Part shown: positions 1 to 5,602 of the stretch, piece by piece | How positions within the stretch are numbered: position 1 is the first letter of the stretch | Layout of the letters: each line of letters opens with the position of its first letter | NCBI GenBank assembly: GCA_947463845.1 | Contig: CANHUM010000120.1 | Location: forward strand, 1-5,602 | DNA length: 5,602 nucleotides | Direction: 5' to 3' | Source: Comamonadaceae bacterium | Lineage (GTDB): Bacteria; Pseudomonadota; Gammaproteobacteria; Burkholderiales; Burkholderiaceae_C | Translations under genes and position numbers: made by a program | Notes under the pieces: generated by a model | What the model saw: only the letters and a program-made list of their open reading frames with translations | What the model was told of the DNA's origin: nothing | Database searches by the model: none

Positions 1-136
1 AAAGCACCGACAGGGCCGCGCCTTGGCCAGGGTAAAGTTTTTCGGCCAAAGCGCCGATCGAATACACATCGAACAGCGTGCCGTAGGCGTCGAAAACGAC
101 GACTTCAATGGGGGTTTTGGGCGTTTTCATGTGCAT
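1..136 (-). CDS. Haloacid dehalogenase, type II (N-terminal fragment, cut by window edge)
   Basis: Only the first 43 to 45 codons are present; the gene continues past the left edge. Counting from the ATG at 130, the protein shows a hydrophobic strand followed by FDAYGTLFDV at residues 13-22. This is the HAD motif I of type II (L-2-) haloacid dehalogenases, with Asp14 as the expected nucleophile that attacks the substrate carbon. The following stretch (YSIGALAEKLYPGQG) fits the start of the cap region in that family. Two in-frame ATGs are possible, at 136 and 130; neither has a clear Shine-Dalgarno sequence. The gene starts 9 to 15 bases after the selD fusion stop, so it is probably translated from the same transcript. 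Known family members hydrolyse 2-haloacids, but many are uncharacterised cytosolic HAD hydrolases, so the substrate is unknown. The family call is firm despite the truncation; any link to selenium is speculative. Confidence 0.85.
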   Translation of the reverse strand, partial: MHMKTPKTPIEVVVFDAYGTLFDVYSIGALAEKLYPGQGAALSVL

Positions 137-145
137 GCCGGGTGT

Positions 146-2524
146 TCAGATTTTCAGCAGCACCGGCTCGATGGGATGGCCCTGCGCGGTGATGCGGCCA
201 ATGATGGCGGTGTGCGCGTAGCCTGCGGCCTTGAGCGCCTGCACACAAGCGGTCGCCTGCGCTGCGGGCACGCTGGCCAGCAGGCCGCCCGCGGTTTGCG
301 GGTCGAACAGCAGGGGGTAGCGGGGATCGTCCACAAATTCGTCGGCGTTGCGCAGGGCGCGGCGCAGGCGCACATTGGCCGGTTGCAAGGAGCTGACGAT
401 GCCCGCCTGGACGCACTCCACCGCACCATCGAGCAGGGGCAGGGTGCTCATGTTCAGCTCGGCATCCACGCCGGACGGCCGGGTCATCTCCACCAAATGG
501 CCCAGCAGGCCAAAGCCGGTCAGGTCGGTGCAGGCGGTCGCACCATGTGTGCGCAAAATTTCAGAGCCCGATTGGTTGGACAGCACCATCGACCGCAGCG
601 CCGCATCGATCCAGCGACCCTTGGCTGCATGGCGCGCTTGCGCGGCAAACAAAGTGCCGGTCCCGATGGGTTTGGTCAGCAGCAGCACATCGCCCGGCTG
701 CATGCCGCCCTTGCGCATCACGCCGTCCATCTTTTCGTCGATCAGGCCGTTGATGGCAAAGCCCAGGGCCAACTCGGCACCCTCACCCGTGTGCCCACCC
801 ACCAGGGTGCAGTCTGCGGCGTTGAGCACTTCCATGGCGCCGCCCATCATTTGGGTCAGCAGGTCTTGCACCTTGCTCTCCAGGCCGGGTGGCACAGTGA
901 GCACGGCGGTGGCCGTTTGCGGCTGGGCCCCCATCGCAAACACATCGCCCAGCGCATGGTTGGCCGCGACTTGACCCAGCACATAAGGGTCGTCGATGAA
1001 GGCCCGGAAAAAGTCCACGGTCTGGACCACTGCCATGCCCGGTGGCACGCGCACCACGGCCGCGTCGTCTGGGGCGTGCAGGCCGATCAACACATCAGGC
1101 CGCTCCACCGGTTTCAATGGTGCCAAGGCGCGGGACAAAATGTTGGCGCCCACTTTGGCGCCGCAACCGCCGCAGCGCATGGCAATGGCCGAGATGGCTT
1201 GCAGCGACTCTTCAGAGGTCAAGCTCAAGCGCGTGGTGGGTGCTTTGCCGCGGGCGCGGACGTCTTTGAGCAATTGCTCCAGGGTATTGAGGGCTTGGCG
1301 CACATGGGCCATTGGCGACGGGTGACCTGCGCTGTGCATGGCTGGCAACTCGGTGAAGCGCCGCATGAAGTTCCGGTCAATCCGGTCTTTCCATCGCCAA
1401 ACCCAATCCCCGCCAAATCCCAAGGGCCCTCGCGATCCGATCGCATAGCGGTTGCCTGTCGAAATCAAGGCCAGCCAATGCCGTTGGGGCGTGTAGGCCC
1501 GCAGTTTTTGTCCGCGCAGGCTGCGGCGCAAGTTGGCCGCCAAGGGCTTGCCCATGCGCACGGCAAAAACCCCCGCTTTCTCCAGTGGGCGTTCCACAAA
1601 AGAAGCCACATCGCCTGCGGCAAACACCAAGGGATCATTCAAACTTTGCAGCTGAGGATCAACCAGGATGAAGCCGTTCGCATCCAGAGCCAGTCCGGTG
1701 CTTTGCAGCCAGGCCGGGCCACCGGCTTGTGTGACCCACAGGGTCTCGTCGGCATCAAAGGTGCGGCCATCGCGTGTGTGCAGGCAACCGGGGGAAACTT
1801 GCACCACTTCGGCATGGGGGTGCACTTCGACATTGCGCTCCTGCATCACGCGGGCAAATCGTTCGCGCACACCCGGGTTGTGGGTGGGCAAAATGGATTC
1901 GCCCGAGGTCAGGAGCACAAACTTCAGATCTTCGGGGTTGCGTCCAAGCGCCTTCAGTTCATGGCGCAGCCGGTACTGCATGGACAAGACCAACTCGACG
2001 CCGCCAGCGCCACCGCCCACCACCGCGATCGTCATGCGACCCCGGTGTGCAGGCCATTGGCGTGCTTTGTCCAGCAGCGCCAACCAGCGCTGGTTGAATT
2101 GAGCGATGGGTTTGACCGGCGTGGCCAGGGCTTGCGCCCCTTCGATGTTTTGCACTTGCGGCGTGGAGCCTGTGTTGATGGACAGCAGGTCGTAAGCCAC
2201 AGGAGGCCGGTTGGCACAAATCACGCGTTGATTCTGACGGTCAATGCCGGTGACCGCATCGCGGTAAAAACGCGCTCCTGCAAAAGCGCAAAGACGAGCC
2301 AGGTCGATGTGCACCTCGTCAAAACTGTAATGACCCGAAATGTAGCCGGGCAGCATGCCCGAGTAAGGCGTGTCGATATCGGTGCAGATCATGGTGATGC
2401 GCACGCCGGGTTCGGGTTTCATGGCGAACATGCGCAGCACGCCCACATGGCTGTGGCCGCCGCCCACCAACACCAGGTCACGCAGAACAGGTTGAGGGGT
2501 AAATTGCATTCTCAGAGGGTCCAT
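146..2524 (-). CDS. selD: Fused FAD/NAD(P)-dependent oxidoreductase and selenide, water dikinase (SelD)
   Basis: This 792-residue protein has two enzymes in one chain. Residues about 15-400 form a pyridine nucleotide-disulfide oxidoreductase. There is an FAD-binding VGGGHSHVG near 20-28, PYSGMLPGYI at 53-62, a second dinucleotide-binding VVGGGAGGVE at 168-177, and FAAGDVA at 301-307. No CxxC redox pair is visible, so it resembles type II NADH dehydrogenases or sulfide:quinone reductases more than disulfide reductases. Residues about 445-792 are SelD, which makes selenophosphate from selenide and ATP. CGGCGAK at 451-457 carries the catalytic Cys454 and Lys457, equivalent to E. coli Cys17 and Lys20; the E. 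coli Cys19 position is Ala. Metal/ATP motifs follow: DDAAV 486-490, NHALGDVFAMGA 522-533, GGHT 576-579, CTDLTGFGLLGHL 665-677 and DPQTAGG 741-747. The fusion is known, and its N-terminal half has been defined as the oxidoreductase domain preceding SelD. That domain may supply or reduce selenium for SelD, which is inference. The start may be the ATG at 2524 or at 2509 (Met6); neither has a strong ribosome site. Confidence 0.95.
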   Translation of the reverse strand: MDPLRMQFTPQPVLRDLVLVGGGHSHVGVLRMFAMKPEPGVRITMICTDIDTPYSGMLPGYISGHYSFDEVHIDLARLCAFAGARFYRDAVTGIDRQNQRVICANRPPVAYDLLSINTGSTPQVQNIEGAQALATPVKPIAQFNQRWLALLDKARQWPAHRGRMTIAVVGGGAGGVELVLSMQYRLRHELKALGRNPEDLKFVLLTSGESILPTHNPGVRERFARVMQERNVEVHPHAEVVQVSPGCLHTRDGRTFDADETLWVTQAGGPAWLQSTGLALDANGFILVDPQLQSLNDPLVFAAGDVASFVERPLEKAGVFAVRMGKPLAANLRRSLRGQKLRAYTPQRHWLALISTGNRYAIGSRGPLGFGGDWVWRWKDRIDRNFMRRFTELPAMHSAGHPSPMAHVRQALNTLEQLLKDVRARGKAPTTRLSLTSEESLQAISAIAMRCGGCGAKVGANILSRALAPLKPVERPDVLIGLHAPDDAAVVRVPPGMAVVQTVDFFRAFIDDPYVLGQVAANHALGDVFAMGAQPQTATAVLTVPPGLESKVQDLLTQMMGGAMEVLNAADCTLVGGHTGEGAELALGFAINGLIDEKMDGVMRKGGMQPGDVLLLTKPIGTGTLFAAQARHAAKGRWIDAALRSMVLSNQSGSEILRTHGATACTDLTGFGLLGHLVEMTRPSGVDAELNMSTLPLLDGAVECVQAGIVSSLQPANVRLRRALRNADEFVDDPRYPLLFDPQTAGGLLASVPAAQATACVQALKAAGYAHTAIIGRITAQGHPIEPVLLKI

Positions 2525-2675
2525 GGTTGACTTGCACTTGGTGGTTCCCGGTTGCCGGAATCGCCGCCATGACTTGAGTGTGCCATCAGTCTAAGTAAGG
2601 CGAAGTGTCTCTTTGGGATCTGATGTAACGTATTGGCTGCAGAGCCGACCGAATTTTGTTCAGGAGCACCACGCC
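2525..2675. promoter_or_regulatory. Divergent intergenic region between selD fusion and arsS
   Basis: This is the only non-coding stretch of any size in the window, and it separates two divergent units. It must hold the promoter for the plus-strand operon and probably the one for selD, unless selD is read from a promoter outside the window, which its position makes unlikely. I could not identify a convincing -35/-10 pair on either strand. TTGACT at 2527-2532 looks like a -35 box, but no good -10 follows at the right distance. A small imperfect inverted repeat (CCGG TTG CCGG, 2548-2558) lies just upstream of selD and is too short to call an operator. No riboswitch or terminator fold was recognised. 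The assignment rests on gene geometry. Confidence 0.5.
2662..2666 (+). promoter_or_regulatory. Ribosome binding site of arsS
   Basis: AGGAG lies 9 bases before the ATG at 2676. It decides the start: the reading frame is open back to an ATG at 2613, but that codon has no comparable site, and the extra 21 residues do not resemble the family's N-terminus. It is the only clear Shine-Dalgarno sequence among the plus-strand genes. Confidence 0.8.
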
Positions 2676-3677
2676 ATGCACCCCACTTTTCCGCTTTTGA
2701 AGGACACCGACTTTCCGGCCATTCGCCGTCAAGCCTTGGACACCTTGCAGGTCAATTTGGGCTACAAATGCAACCAAAGTTGTCTGCACTGCCATGTGGG
2801 GGCTGGTCCCAACCGCTCAGAAATGATGGACGCAGCCACCATGGACGTGGTGTTGGCGGTGTTGGCACATCGACAAATCAAGACGCTCGACCTGACCGGT
2901 GGTGCCCCTGAGCTCAACACCGGGTTTCGGTCTTTGGTGGCGCGTGCACGGGCGTTGGGCGTGCGGGTCATTGACCGCTGCAACCTGACCATTTTGAGTG
3001 AGCCTGGCCAAGAAGGCCTGGCCGAATTTTTGGCTGAACATCAAGTCGAGGTCACGGCTTCTTTGCCTTGCTATTCACCGGCCAACGTGGACCGGCAACG
3101 GGGTGATGGCGTGTTCGAGCGCAGCATTGCCGGTTTGCAGCAGCTCAATGCTTTGGGCTATGGCCAAACATCCCACCCCGAATTGGTTTTGAACCTGGTT
3201 TACAACCCGCAAGGGCCCTCCTTGCCGCCCCCGCAAGAGGCCTTGCAAGCGGACTACAAGCGCGAGCTGTTGGTGCATTTCGGCATTCGGTTCAACCACC
3301 TGTTTGCCTTGACCAACATGCCGGTGCAGCGTTTTGGCAGCACCTTGGTCAGCAAGGGTCAATTGGCCACTTACATGCAGTTGCTGCGCAGCGCTTATCG
3401 GCCCGACAACCTGGACACGGTGATGTGCCGAACCCTCATCAGTGTGGATTGGCAAGGCCAGCTGTACGACTGCGACTTCAACCAGATGTTGGGCATGGCT
3501 TTGCCTGCATCCGGACCTCGGCCCGCCCGGATTGAAGACCTTCTGACGCGGGATGTTTTGGACCAGCCCATTGCCATTGCGGACCATTGCTACGGCTGCA
3601 CCGCCGGGCAGGGCAGCAGTTGTGGCGGGGCCTTGGACGACAAGGCCTCCACCTCGCCCCTGGTGCATGCAGCCTGA
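2676..3677 (+). CDS. arsS: Arsenosugar-biosynthesis-type radical SAM/Cys-rich protein (ArsS family)
   Basis: This 333-residue protein is a cytosolic radical SAM enzyme with a C-terminal Cys-rich domain. CNQSCLHC at residues 32-39 is the CxxxCxxC motif that binds the 4Fe-4S cluster and S-adenosylmethionine, through Cys32, Cys36 and Cys39. TGGAPE at 74-79 is the SAM-binding 'GGE-like' strand, and DRCNLTIL (100-107) and SLPCYS (129-134) are further family signatures. The C-terminal domain has MCRTLISVDWQG (from 250), DCDFNQMLG (265-273) and HCYGCTAGQGSSCGG (304-318), with Cys305, Cys308 and Cys316 probably binding a second cluster or the substrate. In related proteins the last of these positions can be selenocysteine; here codon 316 is TGT. 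ArsS is known to be needed for arsenosugar formation, adding the SAM-derived 5'-deoxyadenosyl group to methylated arsenic. The start at 2676 is set by AGGAG at 2662-2666. This is the first gene of a four-gene unit, 23 bases before the next. The family call is strong; the actual substrate in this organism is inferred. Confidence 0.92.
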   Translation: MHPTFPLLKDTDFPAIRRQALDTLQVNLGYKCNQSCLHCHVGAGPNRSEMMDAATMDVVLAVLAHRQIKTLDLTGGAPELNTGFRSLVARARALGVRVIDRCNLTILSEPGQEGLAEFLAEHQVEVTASLPCYSPANVDRQRGDGVFERSIAGLQQLNALGYGQTSHPELVLNLVYNPQGPSLPPPQEALQADYKRELLVHFGIRFNHLFALTNMPVQRFGSTLVSKGQLATYMQLLRSAYRPDNLDTVMCRTLISVDWQGQLYDCDFNQMLGMALPASGPRPARIEDLLTRDVLDQPIAIADHCYGCTAGQGSSCGGALDDKASTSPLVHAA

Positions 3678-3700
3678 GTGACCCTGCCCTGACCCCACCC

Positions 3701-4378
3701 ATGCCATCGACTTTGTGCGTTGTGATACCGGTGCTCAATGAAGCGCAGGCCATTGAAGCCACCTTGCAGGCCTTGGCCCCTTTGCGCCAATGTGGCGCAC
3801 GCGTGGTGGTGGTGGATGGTGGCAGCCAGGACGACACCATGGCCAAGGCCCGCCCACACGCCGATGCGGTGATTTCTGCCCCTCGGGGCAGGGCGGTACA
3901 AATGAATGCCGGGGCGGCGCTGGGTTGGGGTGAAGTGCTGCTGTTTCTGCATGCCGACACCATGCTGCCCGGTGGGGCCGATGAGCCGCTGTTGCAGGCA
4001 CTGTCCCAAGGCCATCTGTGGGGCCGATTTGATGTGCGCATTGCAGGCCGACACTGGATGCTGTCCGTGGTGGCCGCGATGATGAACCTGCGCTCGCGGT
4101 GGACGGGCATCGCCACGGGTGATCAGGGGATGTTCATGCGCCGGGAGGTTTTCGCGCAGCTGGGCGGTTTTGCACCGCTGCCCCTGATGGAAGACATTGA
4201 CATGTCCAGGCGTTTGCGAATGTTGGGCGCACCGGCTTGCTTGCGCCAACGTGTCATCACTTCGGGGCGACGCTGGGAGCAGCGTGGCGTGTGGCGCACC
4301 ATGGCCCTGATGTGGCGTTTGCGCTGGCGCTACTGGCGCGGCGAGTCGGCGCACACTTTGGCGCAAGATTACCGATGA
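3701..4378 (+). CDS. Family 2 glycosyltransferase, rSAM/selenodomain-associated transferase 2 type
   Basis: This 225-residue protein has a GT-A fold like family 2 glycosyltransferases, which move a sugar from a nucleotide donor. The start VVIPVLNEA (7-15) and VVDGGSQDDT (37-46) form the nucleotide-binding part. GRAVQMNAGA (63-72) follows, and HADT (84-87) sits at the usual DxD metal-binding position. GDQGMF (140-145) and EDIDMSRRL (164-172) match the acceptor/catalytic region, with Glu164 or Asp165 as candidate base. The length suits the compact single-domain subgroup found beside ArsS-type radical SAM genes (TIGR04283, also named arsenosugar biosynthesis glycosyltransferase). There is no signal peptide and no clear transmembrane helix; the C-terminus is rich in Arg and Trp and may touch the membrane. 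I chose the ATG at 3701 because the first beta-strand starts six residues later; the frame is open upstream but overlaps arsS. The upstream sequence has no good ribosome site. The donor and acceptor are unknown. Confidence 0.88.
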   Translation: MPSTLCVVIPVLNEAQAIEATLQALAPLRQCGARVVVVDGGSQDDTMAKARPHADAVISAPRGRAVQMNAGAALGWGEVLLFLHADTMLPGGADEPLLQALSQGHLWGRFDVRIAGRHWMLSVVAAMMNLRSRWTGIATGDQGMFMRREVFAQLGGFAPLPLMEDIDMSRRLRMLGAPACLRQRVITSGRRWEQRGVWRTMALMWRLRWRYWRGESAHTLAQDYR

Positions 4379-5034
4379 ACACCGCCCTGATCATTTTTGC
4401 GAAAGCGCCAGTGGCAGGCCAAGCCAAGACCCGCATGATGCCGGCCCTGGGTGCGCAAGGCGCTGCGCGCCTGGCCGAGCAACTGCTTTGGCATGCGGTG
4501 CAGCAAGCCGTGCAAGTGCCTTGGGCTGCGCTGGAGTTGTGTGTCAGCCCCGACAACGCGCACCCCGCCTTTGCTCAGGCGCAAGACATGGCCCAGGACA
4601 TGGGCCAGTGCCCTTTGTCATGGAGCGCGCAAGGCGATGGCGACTTGGGGCAACGCATGCACCGCGCTTTTGTACGCTGCTTGTCGCGCCATTCGGCGGT
4701 CTTGCTCATGGGCACCGACGCACCAGGCTTGACCGCCCAGGTGCTGCAGCAAGCCGCACAGTCCTTGCACAACCACGATGCGGTGTTTGTCCCCGCGTGG
4801 GACGGAGGCTATGCTTTGGTCGGCTTGCGACGACCTGTGCCCGAGTTGTTTGAGGGCATGGTCTGGAGCACGCCAGGGGTCATGGCCGAAACCCGCACTC
4901 GTGCCCATCAAGCCGGTTTGTCGTGGCGAGAGCTTGCGCCGGTCCATGACATGGATGAGCCGTCTGACTTGCACCATTTGCCACCCGATTGGCCCAGCCG
5001 ATTCGATGGGCTCCCAGCCATTTCAAACCCATGA
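4375..5034 (+). CDS. CofC/DUF2064-like transferase, rSAM/selenodomain-associated transferase 1 type
   Basis: This 219-residue protein belongs to the nucleotidyltransferase-like GT-A group related to CofC and MobA. The N-terminal FAKAPVAGQAKTR (8-20) is a glycine/lysine nucleotide-binding loop. QGDGDLGQRM (86-95), MGTDAPGLT (112-120) and VFVPAWDGGYALVGL (137-151) are the characteristic blocks, with Asp115 and Asp143 as candidate metal ligands, and HDMDEPSDL (191-199) closes the fold. It matches the family found next to ArsS-type radical SAM genes (TIGR04282). Annotation pipelines call these arsenosugar glycosyltransferases, but the CofC likeness means it could instead be a nucleotidyltransferase that activates a phosphorylated substrate. 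The start at 4375 overlaps the previous gene's stop as ATGA with no own ribosome site, so translation is probably coupled. The frame is open upstream but lies inside the previous gene. A 12-bp in-frame tandem repeat gives DMAQDMGQ at residues 71-78. Confidence 0.88.
   Translation: MNTALIIFAKAPVAGQAKTRMMPALGAQGAARLAEQLLWHAVQQAVQVPWAALELCVSPDNAHPAFAQAQDMAQDMGQCPLSWSAQGDGDLGQRMHRAFVRCLSRHSAVLLMGTDAPGLTAQVLQQAAQSLHNHDAVFVPAWDGGYALVGLRRPVPELFEGMVWSTPGVMAETRTRAHQAGLSWRELAPVHDMDEPSDLHHLPPDWPSRFDGLPAISNP
4585..4608 (+). repeat. 12-bp tandem repeat inside the transferase 1 gene
   Basis: GACATGGCCCAG is followed at once by GACATGGGCCAG, with one mismatch. The unit is a multiple of three, so the frame is kept and the protein reads DMAQ DMGQ (residues 71-78). 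It lies in a weakly conserved stretch between the N-terminal loop and the QGDGD motif, which suggests a recent small slippage duplication with little effect. Confidence 0.7.
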
Positions 5035-5602
5035 ACCCCCTCACCCAAGCTGGCCGAAGCTGCCCTTTGCATTACCAATACGGTCCTGACGTTTTCAACA
5101 CGGCCCCCGACCCGTTGTTGACCGATTTGGAGACGCTGTACGTGGTGGGTGGCCTGTATGGCAACGAGTTGGCGCTGCAAGAGGTGCTGCGCCTCTTTGA
5201 GCAAGAGTCCGGCAGAAAGCGCCTGGTGTTCAACGGCGATTTCCACTGGTTTGACATCGACCCGGCCATTTTTGCGCGGGTGCAAACGGCGGTTCTGTCG
5301 CATGTGGCTTTGCGCGGCAATGTTGAGACCGAATTGGCCGAAGATGACCCTGACCCCGAAGCCGGCTGCGGCTGCGCCTACCCCGACTGGGTGGGGCAGG
5401 ACGTGGTCTCGCGCTCCAACCGCATCCTGGCCCAATTGCGTACAGCCACCACCGCGGCGCAACGCGCGCAGCTGGCGGCCTTGCCCATGTGGCGTGTAGC
5501 GCAAGTGGGTGGTTTGCGCGTGGCTCTGGTGCACGGCGACGCGCAGTCCTTGGCTGGCTGGGGCTTTGCCCAAGAACACCTGCGTGACCCTGAGCACTGG
5601 CC
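5031..5602 (+). CDS. Metallophosphoesterase-like protein (C-terminus cut by window edge)
   Basis: The first 190 codons are present and the frame is open to the right edge. The order of blocks fits a calcineurin-like phosphoesterase: VVGGLYGNELAL (38-49) in place of motif I, FNGDFHWFD (67-75) as motif II, RGNVE (95-99) as the GNxE motif III, and VHGD (167-170) as a later metal-ligand block. Such enzymes use two metal ions to hydrolyse phosphoesters. In the usual motif I (GDxHGN or SDxHGN) the Asp and His bind metal; here the same places hold Gly and Tyr (GGLYGN), so metal binding and activity may be altered. An unusual CGCAYPDW stretch lies at 113-120. The ATG at 5031 overlaps the previous stop as ATGA, so translation is likely coupled and the protein belongs to the operon. 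It may remove a phosphate in the cluster's pathway, or be a non-catalytic relative. The last motif (GHxH) would lie beyond the window. Confidence 0.8.
   Translation, partial: MNPLTQAGRSCPLHYQYGPDVFNTAPDPLLTDLETLYVVGGLYGNELALQEVLRLFEQESGRKRLVFNGDFHWFDIDPAIFARVQTAVLSHVALRGNVETELAEDDPDPEAGCGCAYPDWVGQDVVSRSNRILAQLRTATTAAQRAQLAALPMWRVAQVGGLRVALVHGDAQSLAGWGFAQEHLRDPEHW

Noticed and set aside
23..2530. 835-codon open frame on the plus strand running antisense to the whole selD fusion gene
   Set aside because: Its predicted protein is rich in His, Gln, Gly, Arg and Ala with no recognisable domain. The opposite strand carries a complete two-enzyme protein with all motifs. Long antisense open frames are expected in GC-rich genes.
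2527..2532. TTGACT as a plus-strand -35 box
   Set aside because: No acceptable -10 sequence lies 16 to 18 bases downstream, and the site is about 145 bases from the arsS start.
2548..2558. CCGG TTG CCGG inverted repeat upstream of selD as an operator
   Set aside because: The arms are only 4 bp in a GC-rich background, so chance occurrence is likely.
2613..2675. Upstream ATG at 2613 as the arsS start
   Set aside because: It lacks a Shine-Dalgarno sequence, while AGGAG at 2662-2666 is well placed for the ATG at 2676, and the extra 21 residues look non-coding.
3675..3677. The TGA stop of arsS as a possible selenocysteine codon
   Set aside because: Read-through would add only four sense codons (GTG ACC CTG CCC) after the TGA before the next in-frame TGA at 3690-3692. 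The family's Cys/Sec site is upstream at codon 316, which is TGT.
3804..3823. GTGG-rich run in the transferase 2 gene as a microsatellite
   Set aside because: It encodes the Val-Val-Val-Val-Asp-Gly-Gly strand and loop expected in this glycosyltransferase fold, so it is explained by the protein.
3075..4366. Long minus-strand open frames (210, 212 and 258 codons) opposite arsS and transferase 2
   Set aside because: They have no recognisable domains and shadow-like composition, and lie against well-supported plus-strand genes.

Overview
The window comes from a GC-rich bacterial chromosome. Gene content and codon style (G/C-rich third positions, many TTG leucine codons) suggest a betaproteobacterium of the Burkholderiales, perhaps Comamonadaceae-like. 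That placement is inferred; no rRNA or other phylogenetic marker is present. I see no tRNA, CRISPR array, insertion sequence, phage gene or strong terminator. Coding density is close to complete.

The layout is two divergent transcription units separated by about 150 bp (2525-2675). The minus-strand unit begins with a 792-residue fusion protein at 2524-146. Its N-terminal half is an FAD/NAD(P)-type pyridine nucleotide-disulfide oxidoreductase and its C-terminal half is selenide, water dikinase (SelD). Directly downstream is the start of a type II haloacid dehalogenase gene that runs off the left edge.

The plus-strand unit holds four closely packed genes. They are a radical SAM/Cys-rich protein of the ArsS type (2676-3677), a family 2 glycosyltransferase of the kind named 'transferase 2, rSAM/selenodomain-associated' (3701-4378), a CofC/DUF2064-like 'transferase 1, rSAM/selenodomain-associated' (4375-5034), and a metallophosphoesterase-like protein cut by the right edge (5031 onward). 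The last two junctions are 4-bp ATGA stop/start overlaps, so the genes are very likely co-transcribed and translationally coupled.

Together this is the rSAM/selenodomain gene neighbourhood, whose members are now usually named after arsenosugar biosynthesis. A plausible scheme is that ArsS uses a 5'-deoxyadenosyl radical to join an adenosyl/ribosyl unit to a metalloid substrate. The two transferases would then attach or activate sugar or nucleotide groups, and the phosphoesterase-like protein would remove a phosphate. SelD makes selenophosphate from selenide and ATP. Its position opposite the cluster raises the question of whether the pathway or its enzymes depend on selenium. Here the SelD catalytic residue and the ArsS C-terminal Cys-rich site are encoded as ordinary cysteine (TGC and TGT), not UGA/selenocysteine. 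Two points stand out: the unresolved selenium-versus-arsenic logic of the locus, and a phosphoesterase whose first metal-binding motif has lost the usual Asp and His.
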